Source: an uncultured Clostridia bacterium | GTDB lineage: Bacteria > Bacillota > Clostridia > Peptostreptococcales > Anaerovoracaceae | Direction of reading: 5' to 3' | Assembly: GCA_934247125.1 (NCBI GenBank) | Contig: CAKQIZ010000001.1 | Coordinates: 4,834 to 68,833 of the forward strand | Length of the DNA: 64,000 nucleotides | Shown here: positions 19,826-26,912 of the stretch, piece by piece | Layout: every line of letters begins with the position of its first letter | Numbering within the stretch: position 1 is the stretch's first letter | Notes under the pieces: generated by a model | What the model was told of the DNA's origin: nothing | The model's database searches: none | What the model saw: only the letters and a program-made list of their open reading frames with translations | Made by a program: the position numbers and the translations under genes

Positions 19826-21661
19826 ATGATAGACAGAAAAGAACTGAAGCATAACGGTAGGAAATCATTAAAGAATAATTACTGGCTTTTCATTGCGATC
19901 TGCCTGATAGCGGTATTCATGGGATCGGAATTCGGCGGATCGCTGGACGGCATCCGTACCAATATCACGCCGGTACATGTAAGCGGATATTCGATACTCG
20001 ACTCGGCGAAAGAAGGTCTGGGAATAACTAATGCCAATGTTGCAGATGCAGTGATAACGGAACTCATACAGGGTCAGGCCGAGGAGAGCAGGCGCATTTC
20101 GGAAAAAGTTGAAAAAAATCTGAAAAGTGCAGACGGAAACAGGATAATAGAGCGGCAGAAGGGCGTGTTTGCGGATCTGGCAAATTCGATAAGCTCAGGA
20201 AAGATATACGCAGATGCGTTTGACAGAGCGACGCACGTGTTCAGATCAAAGAGCTTCGTGGTGCTGCTGTTCATGATCATCGCGGCGCTGTATCATCTGG
20301 CGCTGCTGTTCATGCTGAAGGAATGCTATGTCGTGACGACGAGGCGGCTTTTCCTCGAGGGCCGGATATACGACAAAGTGCCGCTTTACACATTCGTATA
20401 TCTCGTAAAGTCCAGGAAATGGATAAAATCGGCTTTCACGATGATGCTGACATTCGTGTACAAGCTGCTCTGGGGGTTGACTGTGATCGCGATCCCGATA
20501 AAGCATTACTCCTATTTCATGGTGCCTTACATAGTTGCGGAAAATCCGGATATCAGGGCAAATGAAGCGATAACGCTTTCAAGGCACATGATGGAAGGCC
20601 ACAAGTGGGAGTGCTTCAGGATATTCCTGAGCTTCCTGCCATGGTTCCTGCTTGACTACATATCGCTCGGACTCGTATCCGTGTTCTACAGCAATGCATA
20701 CAGGACTGCGGTATACTGCGAGTATTATGTAAAGCTGCGCGAGCTTGCCAAGGAGAGAGGGCTTCCTTACGCTGAAAAGCTCAACGATACTTATCTTTTC
20801 AAAAGACCTGAGCTTTCCGCGATGGAAAAAAGCTATGCCGACGTGATGCATTACATCGATGAACCGGTACCGGAAGCAAGAAAGGCAAAAGGCATAAGAG
20901 GGTTCATGGAGAACTGGCTCGGCGTGATGCTGCTGGGAACTCCCGGCAATCTCGAGTATGAAAAGGAGCAGGCAAGAGCTGACAATATCAGACGTCTCAA
21001 ATACGTATTCGACGGTAAGATCTATCCGGCGAGACTTTCGCCGCTGGAGCACCGTGCCAGGAAGATAAGCCTGGAGACGCCGAACTATATAAGGAATTAT
21101 TCTATACCGTCGCTGGTGCTGATGTTTTTCATCTTTTCGTTCATAGGCTGGACGTGGGAGGTGAGCATTCATCTCGTAAAGGACGGGGTATTCATAAACC
21201 GCGGCACGATGTACGGGCCGTGGCTTCCGATATACGGAGCCGGCGGAGTGCTGATACTGATGCTGCTGAACAGATTCAGGCGCAATCCGCTGGGAGAATT
21301 TTTCGCGGCAGTGATACTGAGCGGATTTGTGGAGTACTTCACATCGCTTTATCTCGAGATGAGCAAAGGCCTCAGGTGGTGGGACTACAGCGGCTACTTC
21401 CTCAACCTCGACGGCAGGATATGCGCAGAAGGTCTGATCACATTCGGACTCGGCGGCATGGCTGTAGTATATGCGCTGGCGCCTTCGCTCGACAATATGA
21501 TAAGGAAGATAAAGCTAAAGGTGCTGATACCTGTATGCCTCGTGCTGATCTGCATATTTGCAGCCGATCAGATGTACTCGTCCGCACATCCGAACGAGGG
21601 AAAAGGCATAAGCGACTACAGCATGACGATCGTAGAAGACCTCACGATATATAAATCTTAA
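19826..21661 (+). CDS. Membrane protein: DUF975-like domain fused to CmpB-type (putative ABC type IV) domain
   Basis: Large polytopic membrane protein of unknown function, 611 residues. The N-terminal half (about 1-320) resembles DUF975 proteins (start RKELKHNGRKSLKNNYW and helices around 20-40, 140-165, 215-240, 270-300). The C-terminal half (about 420-600) resembles the putative ABC-transporter type IV/CmpB family: FIGWTWEVSIHL, NRGTMYGPWLPIYG, GFVEYFTSLYLE and WWDYSGYFLNLDGRI. A hydrophilic stretch of about 100 residues links them. I recognise both halves as usually separate families. It starts 74 bases after miaB with only a weak ribosome binding site and ends the long housekeeping run. 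Confidence 0.8.
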   Translation: MIDRKELKHNGRKSLKNNYWLFIAICLIAVFMGSEFGGSLDGIRTNITPVHVSGYSILDSAKEGLGITNANVADAVITELIQGQAEESRRISEKVEKNLKSADGNRIIERQKGVFADLANSISSGKIYADAFDRATHVFRSKSFVVLLFMIIAALYHLALLFMLKECYVVTTRRLFLEGRIYDKVPLYTFVYLVKSRKWIKSAFTMMLTFVYKLLWGLTVIAIPIKHYSYFMVPYIVAENPDIRANEAITLSRHMMEGHKWECFRIFLSFLPWFLLDYISLGLVSVFYSNAYRTAVYCEYYVKLRELAKERGLPYAEKLNDTYLFKRPELSAMEKSYADVMHYIDEPVPEARKAKGIRGFMENWLGVMLLGTPGNLEYEKEQARADNIRRLKYVFDGKIYPARLSPLEHRARKISLETPNYIRNYSIPSLVLMFFIFSFIGWTWEVSIHLVKDGVFINRGTMYGPWLPIYGAGGVLILMLLNRFRRNPLGEFFAAVILSGFVEYFTSLYLEMSKGLRWWDYSGYFLNLDGRICAEGLITFGLGGMAVVYALAPSLDNMIRKIKLKVLIPVCLVLICIFAADQMYSSAHPNEGKGISDYSMTIVEDLTIYKS

Positions 21662-21679
21662 AATAAAGAATAAAAACAG

Positions 21680-21731
21680 ACCCTTCCCAATATACTGTAT
21701 TGATTTACAGTCAAGCATGGGGAGGGTTTTA
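21680..21731 (+). terminator. Terminator-like hairpin carrying the spoIVA ribosome binding site
   Basis: Outer arms 21680-21689 (ACCCTTCCCA) and 21718-21727 (TGGGGAGGGT) pair with one mismatch. An inner perfect six-base stem, ACTGTA (21694-21699) and TACAGT (21706-21711), is nested inside. The outer 3' arm runs into TTTATTTT. This looks like an intrinsic terminator for the upstream 21-kb run. The same 3' arm contains GGGGAGGG, the only ribosome binding site for the TTG start of spoIVA at 21734. Confidence 0.7.
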
Positions 21732-21733
21732 TT

Positions 21734-23212
21734 TTGGAAAATATAAATATTTACGAAAACATAGGAAAACGTACCGGCGGCGATATTTACATAGGTGTGG
21801 TAGGCCCTGTCAGAGCGGGAAAGTCCACGTTTATAAAGCGTTTCATGGATCTGATGGTAATCCCCAATGTAAAAAACGCATATGAGAAGCAGAGGCTGAT
21901 CGACGAGATGCCTCAGAGCGGAACGGGCAAGACAGTTATGACGACTGAGCCGAAGTTCATACCGGCGGATGCGGCTGAACTGCAGATATCGGGCAGCCTC
22001 AGTCTGAAGGTCAGGATGGTGGACTGCGTGGGGTATATGATACCGGGTGCGCTGGGTCAGATGGAAGACGGGGTGATGCGCATGGTGGACACTCCGTGGA
22101 GCGATGAAAAGATACCGTTCGAGGAAGCGGCGGAGATCGGTACGGAGAAAGTCATCCGCGAGCATTCGACAGTCGGGATCGTCGTTACGACTGACGGCAC
22201 GATCGGTACACTGGAACGGAGCAGCTACGAGGCGGCAGAGGAAAAGGTGATAAGGCAGCTCGTGGAGCTCCGCAAACCGTTCGTGATAATACTGAACTCC
22301 ACAGAGCCGTCATCTGACAACGCCGCGGCTGTCGCTGCGAAGATGGAAGAAAAGTACGGCATGCCTGTGATGAGGATGAACTGTGCCAGAGCGGGGGAGG
22401 ATGAGATAGACAGTGTGATGGCGGAACTGCTCGGCAGATTCCCTGTAAGGGAAGTGGTCTTTGACATGCCGGGATATATGGAAGGACTGGGTCTGGACCA
22501 CTGGCTCAAAGCTCAGGTGATAGAGCGGATAAAAGCATGGGCAGGCAGCTTTGATACAGTTGCAGGTTTCAGAAAGGCGGCAGCGGAGCTCGCAGACGGC
22601 GAGCTGATAGAAAATGCCGGCATAGCGGGTATCGATATGGGCACAGGCGAAACGGCTCTGCGACTCGATATGGCGCCGGATCTTTACTACAGGATCGTGA
22701 CGGAGATGATGGGCACACAGGTAAACGACGACAGTGAGTTCTTCAGTCTGCTGAGGGAGTTTGCGGCAGCCAAGCAGGAATATGACAAGCTCAGGGGTGC
22801 GATCAGTCAGGTGGAAAACGGCGGTTACGGCATAGTGCAGCCAAGGCTGAGCGAAATGACGATCGAAGAGCCGGAGGTATTCAGGCAGGGAAACAAGTAC
22901 GGCGTGAGGATAACGGCAAAGGCGCCGACGCTCCATATAATAAAGACCGACATCACGACAGAGATATCGCCGGTGGTCGGCAGTGAAAAACAGTCTGAGG
23001 ATCTCGTGAACAGTCTGCGCGAGGAGATGAAAGAGTCACCGAACGGCATCTGGGACACTAATATATTCGGCAAGTCGCTGTACGAGATGGTGGCAGAGCA
23101 GATGGAAAACAAGATCGCGGGCGTGCCTGACAACATCAGGGTCAAGATGCAGAAGTCGCTGCAAAAGATCAGCGATGAAGGCAAGGAGTATTTCATCTGC
23201 ATCGTGATATAG
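21734..23212 (+). CDS. spoIVA: Stage IV sporulation protein A
   Basis: ATPase that polymerizes on the forespore surface as the basement layer of the spore coat. The N-terminal part strongly resembles Bacillus SpoIVA: ERTGGDIY-like segment, Walker A GPVRAGKST (24-32), DCVGY (Walker B/sensor region), EHSTVGIVVTTDGTIG; the middle and C-terminal domains (DHLY-like and SIHMIK-like regions: RITAKAPTLHIIKTDI) are also present. Length of 492 matches the family. Translation most likely starts at the TTG at 21734, with GGGGAGGG seven bases upstream. This gene shows that the organism forms endospores. SpoVM, its membrane anchor peptide, was not seen in the window. Confidence 0.95.
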   Translation: MENINIYENIGKRTGGDIYIGVVGPVRAGKSTFIKRFMDLMVIPNVKNAYEKQRLIDEMPQSGTGKTVMTTEPKFIPADAAELQISGSLSLKVRMVDCVGYMIPGALGQMEDGVMRMVDTPWSDEKIPFEEAAEIGTEKVIREHSTVGIVVTTDGTIGTLERSSYEAAEEKVIRQLVELRKPFVIILNSTEPSSDNAAAVAAKMEEKYGMPVMRMNCARAGEDEIDSVMAELLGRFPVREVVFDMPGYMEGLGLDHWLKAQVIERIKAWAGSFDTVAGFRKAAAELADGELIENAGIAGIDMGTGETALRLDMAPDLYYRIVTEMMGTQVNDDSEFFSLLREFAAAKQEYDKLRGAISQVENGGYGIVQPRLSEMTIEEPEVFRQGNKYGVRITAKAPTLHIIKTDITTEISPVVGSEKQSEDLVNSLREEMKESPNGIWDTNIFGKSLYEMVAEQMENKIAGVPDNIRVKMQKSLQKISDEGKEYFICIVI

Positions 23213-23220
23213 CACCGGGC

Positions 23221-23278
23221 GCAGGATTCAGTGTCAGACGCAATGTCAGATGATTTTTAAAATGTATCCTGCCTTTTT
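23221..23278 (+). terminator. Possible terminator after spoIVA
   Basis: GCAGGAT (23221-23227) pairs perfectly with ATCCTGC (23266-23272), followed by CTTTTT. The 38-base loop is long for a terminator and contains two copies of TGTCAGA. Its position right after spoIVA favours the call. Confidence 0.4.
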
Positions 23279-23373
23279 CTGTATTTAATCTGCCGCATAT
23301 CGTATATAATAACTGTATGGAAAAGTATCATGTGGAAAATGGCAATGCGGATAACGCTCGCGCAGGAAAAGAT

Positions 23374-24786
23374 ATGCGGAGAGCAGTGATAACAGTAGTC
23401 GTGATAACGGCGTTCATAACGACGTTTACGGGAAGCGCACTGAATCTTTCGATACCTGATATAGGATTGCAGTTCGGTGCGAGTGCAGGACGCACGGGAT
23501 GGCTCGTGAGCGGATATACCTTGTCAGTAGCGGCGTTCTCGGTGCCTTTTGGCAGGCTGGCCGACATCACGTCAAGAAGGAATGTGCTGATCGCGGGCAT
23601 CGCGCTGTTCGTGGCGTGCTGTATCGCAGCGCTGCTGTCAGGCTCGATGGCGATGCTCCTTATATCCAGAGTGATGCAGGGGGTCGGAGCGGCGATGATA
23701 TTCAGCACCAATACGGCGGTCCTGATCAGTGTCTTTCCGGGAGAGCAGCGCGGCAGAGCGCTGGGGTGCTCCCTGGCATCGACATACGTGGGGCTTTCCG
23801 CGGGACCTGTGATAGGCGGAGCTCTCAATCACAATTTCGGATGGCGGTCGATATTCGTGTTCATCGGGATGCTCGGCGTGGCGGCTCTCGTGGCGGCACT
23901 GATGAAGCTGCCTGCGGAAAAGCGCACGGAGCTGCATGTCCCGGGTGATAGTGGCGTCGGCAGAAGCTTTGCGGGACGTTGTGATCCGCGGACGTGCGGC
24001 AGAAGCTTTGATACGGCAGGAAACGTGATATACATGATATCGATATTCCTGCTGATGTACGGTCTGTCAGAAGCGGGAAACGGCGCAGTTTATATCGCAG
24101 TCGCGGCGGCAGGTGCGGCAGCAGGTGTGATATTCGTAAGACATGAGATGAAAACCGCGGATCCTGTCGTGGATATCAGGCTGTTTCGGGAAAACAAAGG
24201 ATATGCGTTCTCGAACCTTTCGGCGATGCTGAACTATGGTGCGACGTTTGCGATCAGCTATCTGATCTCGATATATCTCCAGGTGGTGATGGGATACTCG
24301 TCGCAGACGGCTGGGCTGATAATGATATTCCAGCCGCTGATAATGGCACTGCTTTCACCTGTGGCAGGGCGGCTTTCGGACAGGTTCTCTCCGTTCAGGA
24401 TGTCGTCTCTGGGGATGGCGCTGTGTGCCGCGGGAACGTTCATGTTCATATTTACGGGGCTGCATACGCATCTCGTGTTCATAATAGCGGCGCTTGTAGT
24501 TACCGGTCTCGGATTTGCTATGTTTTCATCGCCTAATACCAATGCAGTAATGTCATGCGTGGGAAAGGCGGATTACGGCGTAGCCTCGTCGATACTGGCG
24601 ACGATGAGATCGATAGGGCACACATTCAGCATGGTGATCGTCACGATAACGGTGACGGTGCTTGCTTCTGATATGGCGCTGGCAGATGTGCCGGCCGACG
24701 TGCTGATAAAGGTGATAAGAGTTTCATTCACCGTTTTTACGGCGATCTGCATCGCCGGTGTTTTCATTTCACTGAAGCGGGAGTGA
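23374..24786 (+). CDS. MFS drug exporter (EmrB/QacA-type, 14 helices)
   Basis: Proton-driven major facilitator of the DHA2 type. Motif A-like GRLADITSRRNVL between helices 2 and 3, the motif C-like stretch around GLSAGPVIGGAL, and about 14 hydrophobic segments. The substrate is unknown. I prefer the ATG at 23374 (AGGAAAAGAT-ATG). The frame is open from an ATG at 23317, but a TATAAT at 23305-23310 lies only six bases before that codon, leaving no leader. The central cytoplasmic loop holds a 39-base direct-repeat insertion (see findings). No regulator gene adjoins it. Confidence 0.88.
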   Translation: MRRAVITVVVITAFITTFTGSALNLSIPDIGLQFGASAGRTGWLVSGYTLSVAAFSVPFGRLADITSRRNVLIAGIALFVACCIAALLSGSMAMLLISRVMQGVGAAMIFSTNTAVLISVFPGEQRGRALGCSLASTYVGLSAGPVIGGALNHNFGWRSIFVFIGMLGVAALVAALMKLPAEKRTELHVPGDSGVGRSFAGRCDPRTCGRSFDTAGNVIYMISIFLLMYGLSEAGNGAVYIAVAAAGAAAGVIFVRHEMKTADPVVDIRLFRENKGYAFSNLSAMLNYGATFAISYLISIYLQVVMGYSSQTAGLIMIFQPLIMALLSPVAGRLSDRFSPFRMSSLGMALCAAGTFMFIFTGLHTHLVFIIAALVVTGLGFAMFSSPNTNAVMSCVGKADYGVASSILATMRSIGHTFSMVIVTITVTVLASDMALADVPADVLIKVIRVSFTVFTAICIAGVFISLKRE

Positions 24787-24796
24787 TATGCGCAGC

Positions 24797-24840
24797 TTTT
24801 GCAAAGCACCGGGATGCGGCATGCGTGCACCTTTGCAAAA
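24797..24840 (+). repeat. Perfect 10-base inverted repeat after the MFS gene
   Basis: TTTTGCAAAG (24797-24806) and CTTTGCAAAA (24831-24840) are exact reverse complements; a further TTTTGCA occurs at about 24864. There is no T-tract after the right arm, so a plain terminator is doubtful. It lies 70 bases upstream of the hisD promoter and could be an operator or an RNA hairpin. Confidence 0.6.
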
Positions 24841-24909
24841 CGTCAGGATACAGAATGAGTGCGCTTTTGCACATCGAACAGAGAATGCCGTATAAGAAAC
24901 AGGCAGTAT

Positions 24910-24938
24910 TGACAAAGAAAAAACACTGTTGTATATTA
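24910..24938 (+). promoter_or_regulatory. Sigma-A-type promoter for hisD
   Basis: TTGACA (24910-24915), 17-base spacer, TATATT (24933-24938). A near-consensus vegetative promoter, about 45 bases before the hisD ATG, which has its own AGGAGG. Confidence 0.8.
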
Positions 24939-24985
24939 ATAGAGTAAAGCGATAAAATACAGGACGAAACACAGGAGGTACTGAC

Positions 24986-26266
24986 ATGATAAAAGAATTG
25001 AAGCCTTCAAAGAAAAGAACGGAAGAAGACAGAAGCCGGCTGATGGCGACAGTCGGAGATATAATAGCAGATGTCAGAATGAACGGGGATGCGGCACTGG
25101 CGGAGTACAACCGCAGGTTCGACGGGTGCGAGAGGACGGCGCTGAGGATATCTGAGCAGGAGATCAGAGATGCATACGGCAAGGTGTCCGTTCAGGAGAT
25201 AGAAGATATAAAGAAAGCCGCTGCGAATATCGAGAATTTTGCAAAGGCGCAGAGAGCGACGGTCGGAGCGCTTGAGGATTTTTCACCGTCGCCGGGTATC
25301 GTGCTCGGACACAGAGTGATACCGGTGGGATCGTGCTGCTGTTATGTGCCGGGAGGCGGGTATCCGCTGTATTCGACGGCGCTGATGCTTGGGATCCCTG
25401 CAAAGGTCGCAGGTGTGGAGCGTGTCACGGCATGCTCGCCGGTTATAAAAGGCACTGACTGCATACACCCGAAAACTCTAGTGGCAATGGACGTAGCGGG
25501 AGTGGATGAGATATATGCTGCCGGAGGTGCGCAGGCGATCGCTGCTTTTTCATACGGGACTGACCAGATACAGCCTGTTGATATGATCGTGGGACCGGGC
25601 AACAGCTTCGTGACCGAGGCCAAGAGACAGTGTTACGGCAAGGTGGGGATAGATTTTGTCGCAGGGCCGAGCGAGGTCCTGATAATAGCTGACGGTAATG
25701 CAGATCCGGAGGTGCTTGCGGCGGATATACTGGCGCAGTCAGAGCACGATAAGGAAGCCAAGGGCATACTGGTGACTACAGATGAAAGGCTCGGAGCAGC
25801 GGTGATCGATGCTGTCGAGGCGCAGCTGTCGACTCTGGAAACTGAGCCGATCGCGAGGAGCTCGTGGAATGATTTCGGCGAGATACTGATCGCAGATTCA
25901 TTGGACGAGGCTGTGGAATATGCGAACGCATATGCACCTGAGCACCTTGAAGTCAATGTGGCAGAGGCTGATGCTGACAGGGTGGTCAGCGGACTTAGAA
26001 ACTACGGCTCGCTGTTTATCGGCGGAAATACTGCGGAGGTATTCGGAGATTATGCATCGGGTCCGAACCATACACTGCCTACATTGGGTGCGGCGAGATA
26101 TACAGGCGGCGTATGGGTCGGGACATTCCTCAAGATCTGTACATATCAGAGCATGAGTAGAGATGCGATGATGGGGATCGCTCCGCTGGTGTCGAATCTG
26201 GCGAGAGGCGAAGGGCTGATCGGACATGCGCGTGCCGCAGAGATCAGGATGGAGAAAAACAGATAA
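24986..26266 (+). CDS. hisD: Histidinol dehydrogenase, stand-alone
   Basis: HisD family enzyme; classical members oxidize L-histidinol to L-histidine with NAD in two steps. Family residues are in place: zinc-site segment AQSEHDKEA (Gln/His), catalytic Glu-His in YAPEHLEV, GPNHTLPT, and the C-terminal GLIGHARAAEIR. Length of 426 is typical. It stands alone, with its own promoter and terminator and no other his genes in the window. A HisD paralogue with another alcohol substrate (the family includes sulfopropanediol dehydrogenase) cannot be excluded. A conserved active site favours the histidinol role. Confidence 0.88.
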   Translation: MIKELKPSKKRTEEDRSRLMATVGDIIADVRMNGDAALAEYNRRFDGCERTALRISEQEIRDAYGKVSVQEIEDIKKAAANIENFAKAQRATVGALEDFSPSPGIVLGHRVIPVGSCCCYVPGGGYPLYSTALMLGIPAKVAGVERVTACSPVIKGTDCIHPKTLVAMDVAGVDEIYAAGGAQAIAAFSYGTDQIQPVDMIVGPGNSFVTEAKRQCYGKVGIDFVAGPSEVLIIADGNADPEVLAADILAQSEHDKEAKGILVTTDERLGAAVIDAVEAQLSTLETEPIARSSWNDFGEILIADSLDEAVEYANAYAPEHLEVNVAEADADRVVSGLRNYGSLFIGGNTAEVFGDYASGPNHTLPTLGAARYTGGVWVGTFLKICTYQSMSRDAMMGIAPLVSNLARGEGLIGHARAAEIRMEKNR

Positions 26267-26274
26267 TGTGAAAT

Positions 26275-26320
26275 GTGAGCAGAGCCGGCTATGGATCTGC
26301 CGATGCTCACGGATCAGGAA
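26275..26320 (+). repeat. Hairpin downstream of hisD
   Basis: GTGAGCA (26275-26281) pairs with TGCTCAC (26314-26320); a CCGGC/GCCG pair sits inside. No T-tract follows, so it is separate from the terminator just downstream. Confidence 0.5.
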
Positions 26321-26328
26321 CAAAACTG

Positions 26329-26355
26329 GCGGACCGGTCGTACCGGCCCGCTTTT
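26329..26355 (+). terminator. Intrinsic terminator of hisD
   Basis: GCGG-A-CCGGT (26329-26338) pairs with ACCGG-C-CCGC (26342-26351), loop CGT, followed by TTTTGT. One mismatch in a ten-base GC-rich stem. Confidence 0.75.
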
Positions 26356-26394
26356 GTGGTTTACGGCCTGGTCATCTGACTTATGTCACAGCTG

Positions 26395-26437
26395 TTTCAG
26401 CCATAAATGTGAAAATCAGGGGTCGTTATGGCTGAAA
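26395..26437 (+). repeat. 43-base palindromic unit 1
   Basis: Arms TTTCAGCCATAA and TTATGGCTGAAA are exact 12-base reverse complements around a 19-base loop. The 3' flank (AATATGTAAAT) resembles the reverse complement of the 5' flank of units 2 and 3, as if this copy were inverted. Confidence 0.75.
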
Positions 26438-26520
26438 TATGTAAATTATAGCATTTGATAATCAGATTCAGGCCTTTTATCAAGGTCATCCGGTGGTGGG
26501 AATGGATATGTATTTCCAGA

Positions 26521-26563
26521 TTTCAGCCGTACAGCAAGCAGGTATAGTGTTGTGTGGCTGAAG
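26521..26563 (+). repeat. 43-base palindromic unit 2
   Basis: Same length as unit 1; arms TTTCAGCC and GGCTGAAG (one end mismatch). Preceded by ATATGTATTTCCAGA, shared almost exactly with unit 3. The interior differs and forms its own GTGGC/GCCAC hairpin with the 3' flank. Confidence 0.6.
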
Positions 26564-26636
26564 TTGCCACGACGGTTATACTACAGGCCATCGAAAACTT
26601 ATATTTTAGACGGCAACAGAAAATATGATTTCCAGA

Positions 26637-26679
26637 TTTCAGCCATAAGACATGTCAAAATGAGGATTTATAGCTGAAA
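26637..26679 (+). repeat. 43-base palindromic unit 3
   Basis: Arms TTTCAGCCATAA and TTATAGCTGAAA (one mismatch) around a 19-base loop, as in unit 1. The loop core ATGTCAAAATGAGGA resembles ATGTGAAAATCAGGG of unit 1. Confidence 0.7.
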
Positions 26680-26790
26680 ACGCTGCGTCAAACTGTCCAT
26701 GATATCTCCAGTTTGCACTACGCATGGTGCAGCTGACAGCTGGATAATGTAAAGCGCTGGAATGCGTGAATATGATGAGATGTATTCGGG

Positions 26791-26819
26791 CGGGCACTGC
26801 AGGTATATGCCCGTTTTTT
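26791..26819 (+). terminator. Intrinsic terminator with no gene in front of it
   Basis: CGGGCA (26791-26796) and TGCCCG (26808-26813), exact, followed by six T. hisD already has a terminator 440 bases upstream, so this one suggests a non-coding transcript in between, or a second-chance stop. Confidence 0.7.
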
Positions 26820-26840
26820 ACAGGCTGCAGATTTTGCACA

Positions 26841-26869
26841 TGGAAATCACATGCGGCAGGTAGTATAAT
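26841..26869 (+). promoter_or_regulatory. Likely promoter of the beta-CASP nuclease gene
   Basis: TATAAT (26864-26869) with TGGAAA (26841-26846) 17 bases upstream; the -35 box is weak. A GGTAACA direct repeat lies between the -10 box and the AGGGAGG ribosome binding site. Confidence 0.55.
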
Positions 26870-26912
26870 AGCGGTAACATGGTAACAATGTTTCAACAGG
26901 GAGGGAATCATA

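Larger units (their letters stand above)
26356..26790. other. 435-base stretch without a gene, rich in palindromes
   Basis: No convincing coding frame on either strand. It contains three 43-base imperfect palindromes (listed separately), plus TTGATAA/TTATCAA (26455-26461 and 26477-26483), GTGGC/GCCAC around 26554-26570, GTTGCC/GGCAAC, and ATATTTT/AAAATAT around 26601-26626. It is bounded on both sides by plus-strand terminators, so a transcript covering it would end at 26819. I could not find a convincing promoter. Candidate structured RNA or a patch of intergenic repeats. Confidence 0.5.

Noticed and set aside
26639-26911. Minus-strand open frame of 90 codons in the gene-free block
   Set aside because: No ribosome binding site, no recognisable protein features, and it crosses palindromes, a terminator and the next gene's promoter.
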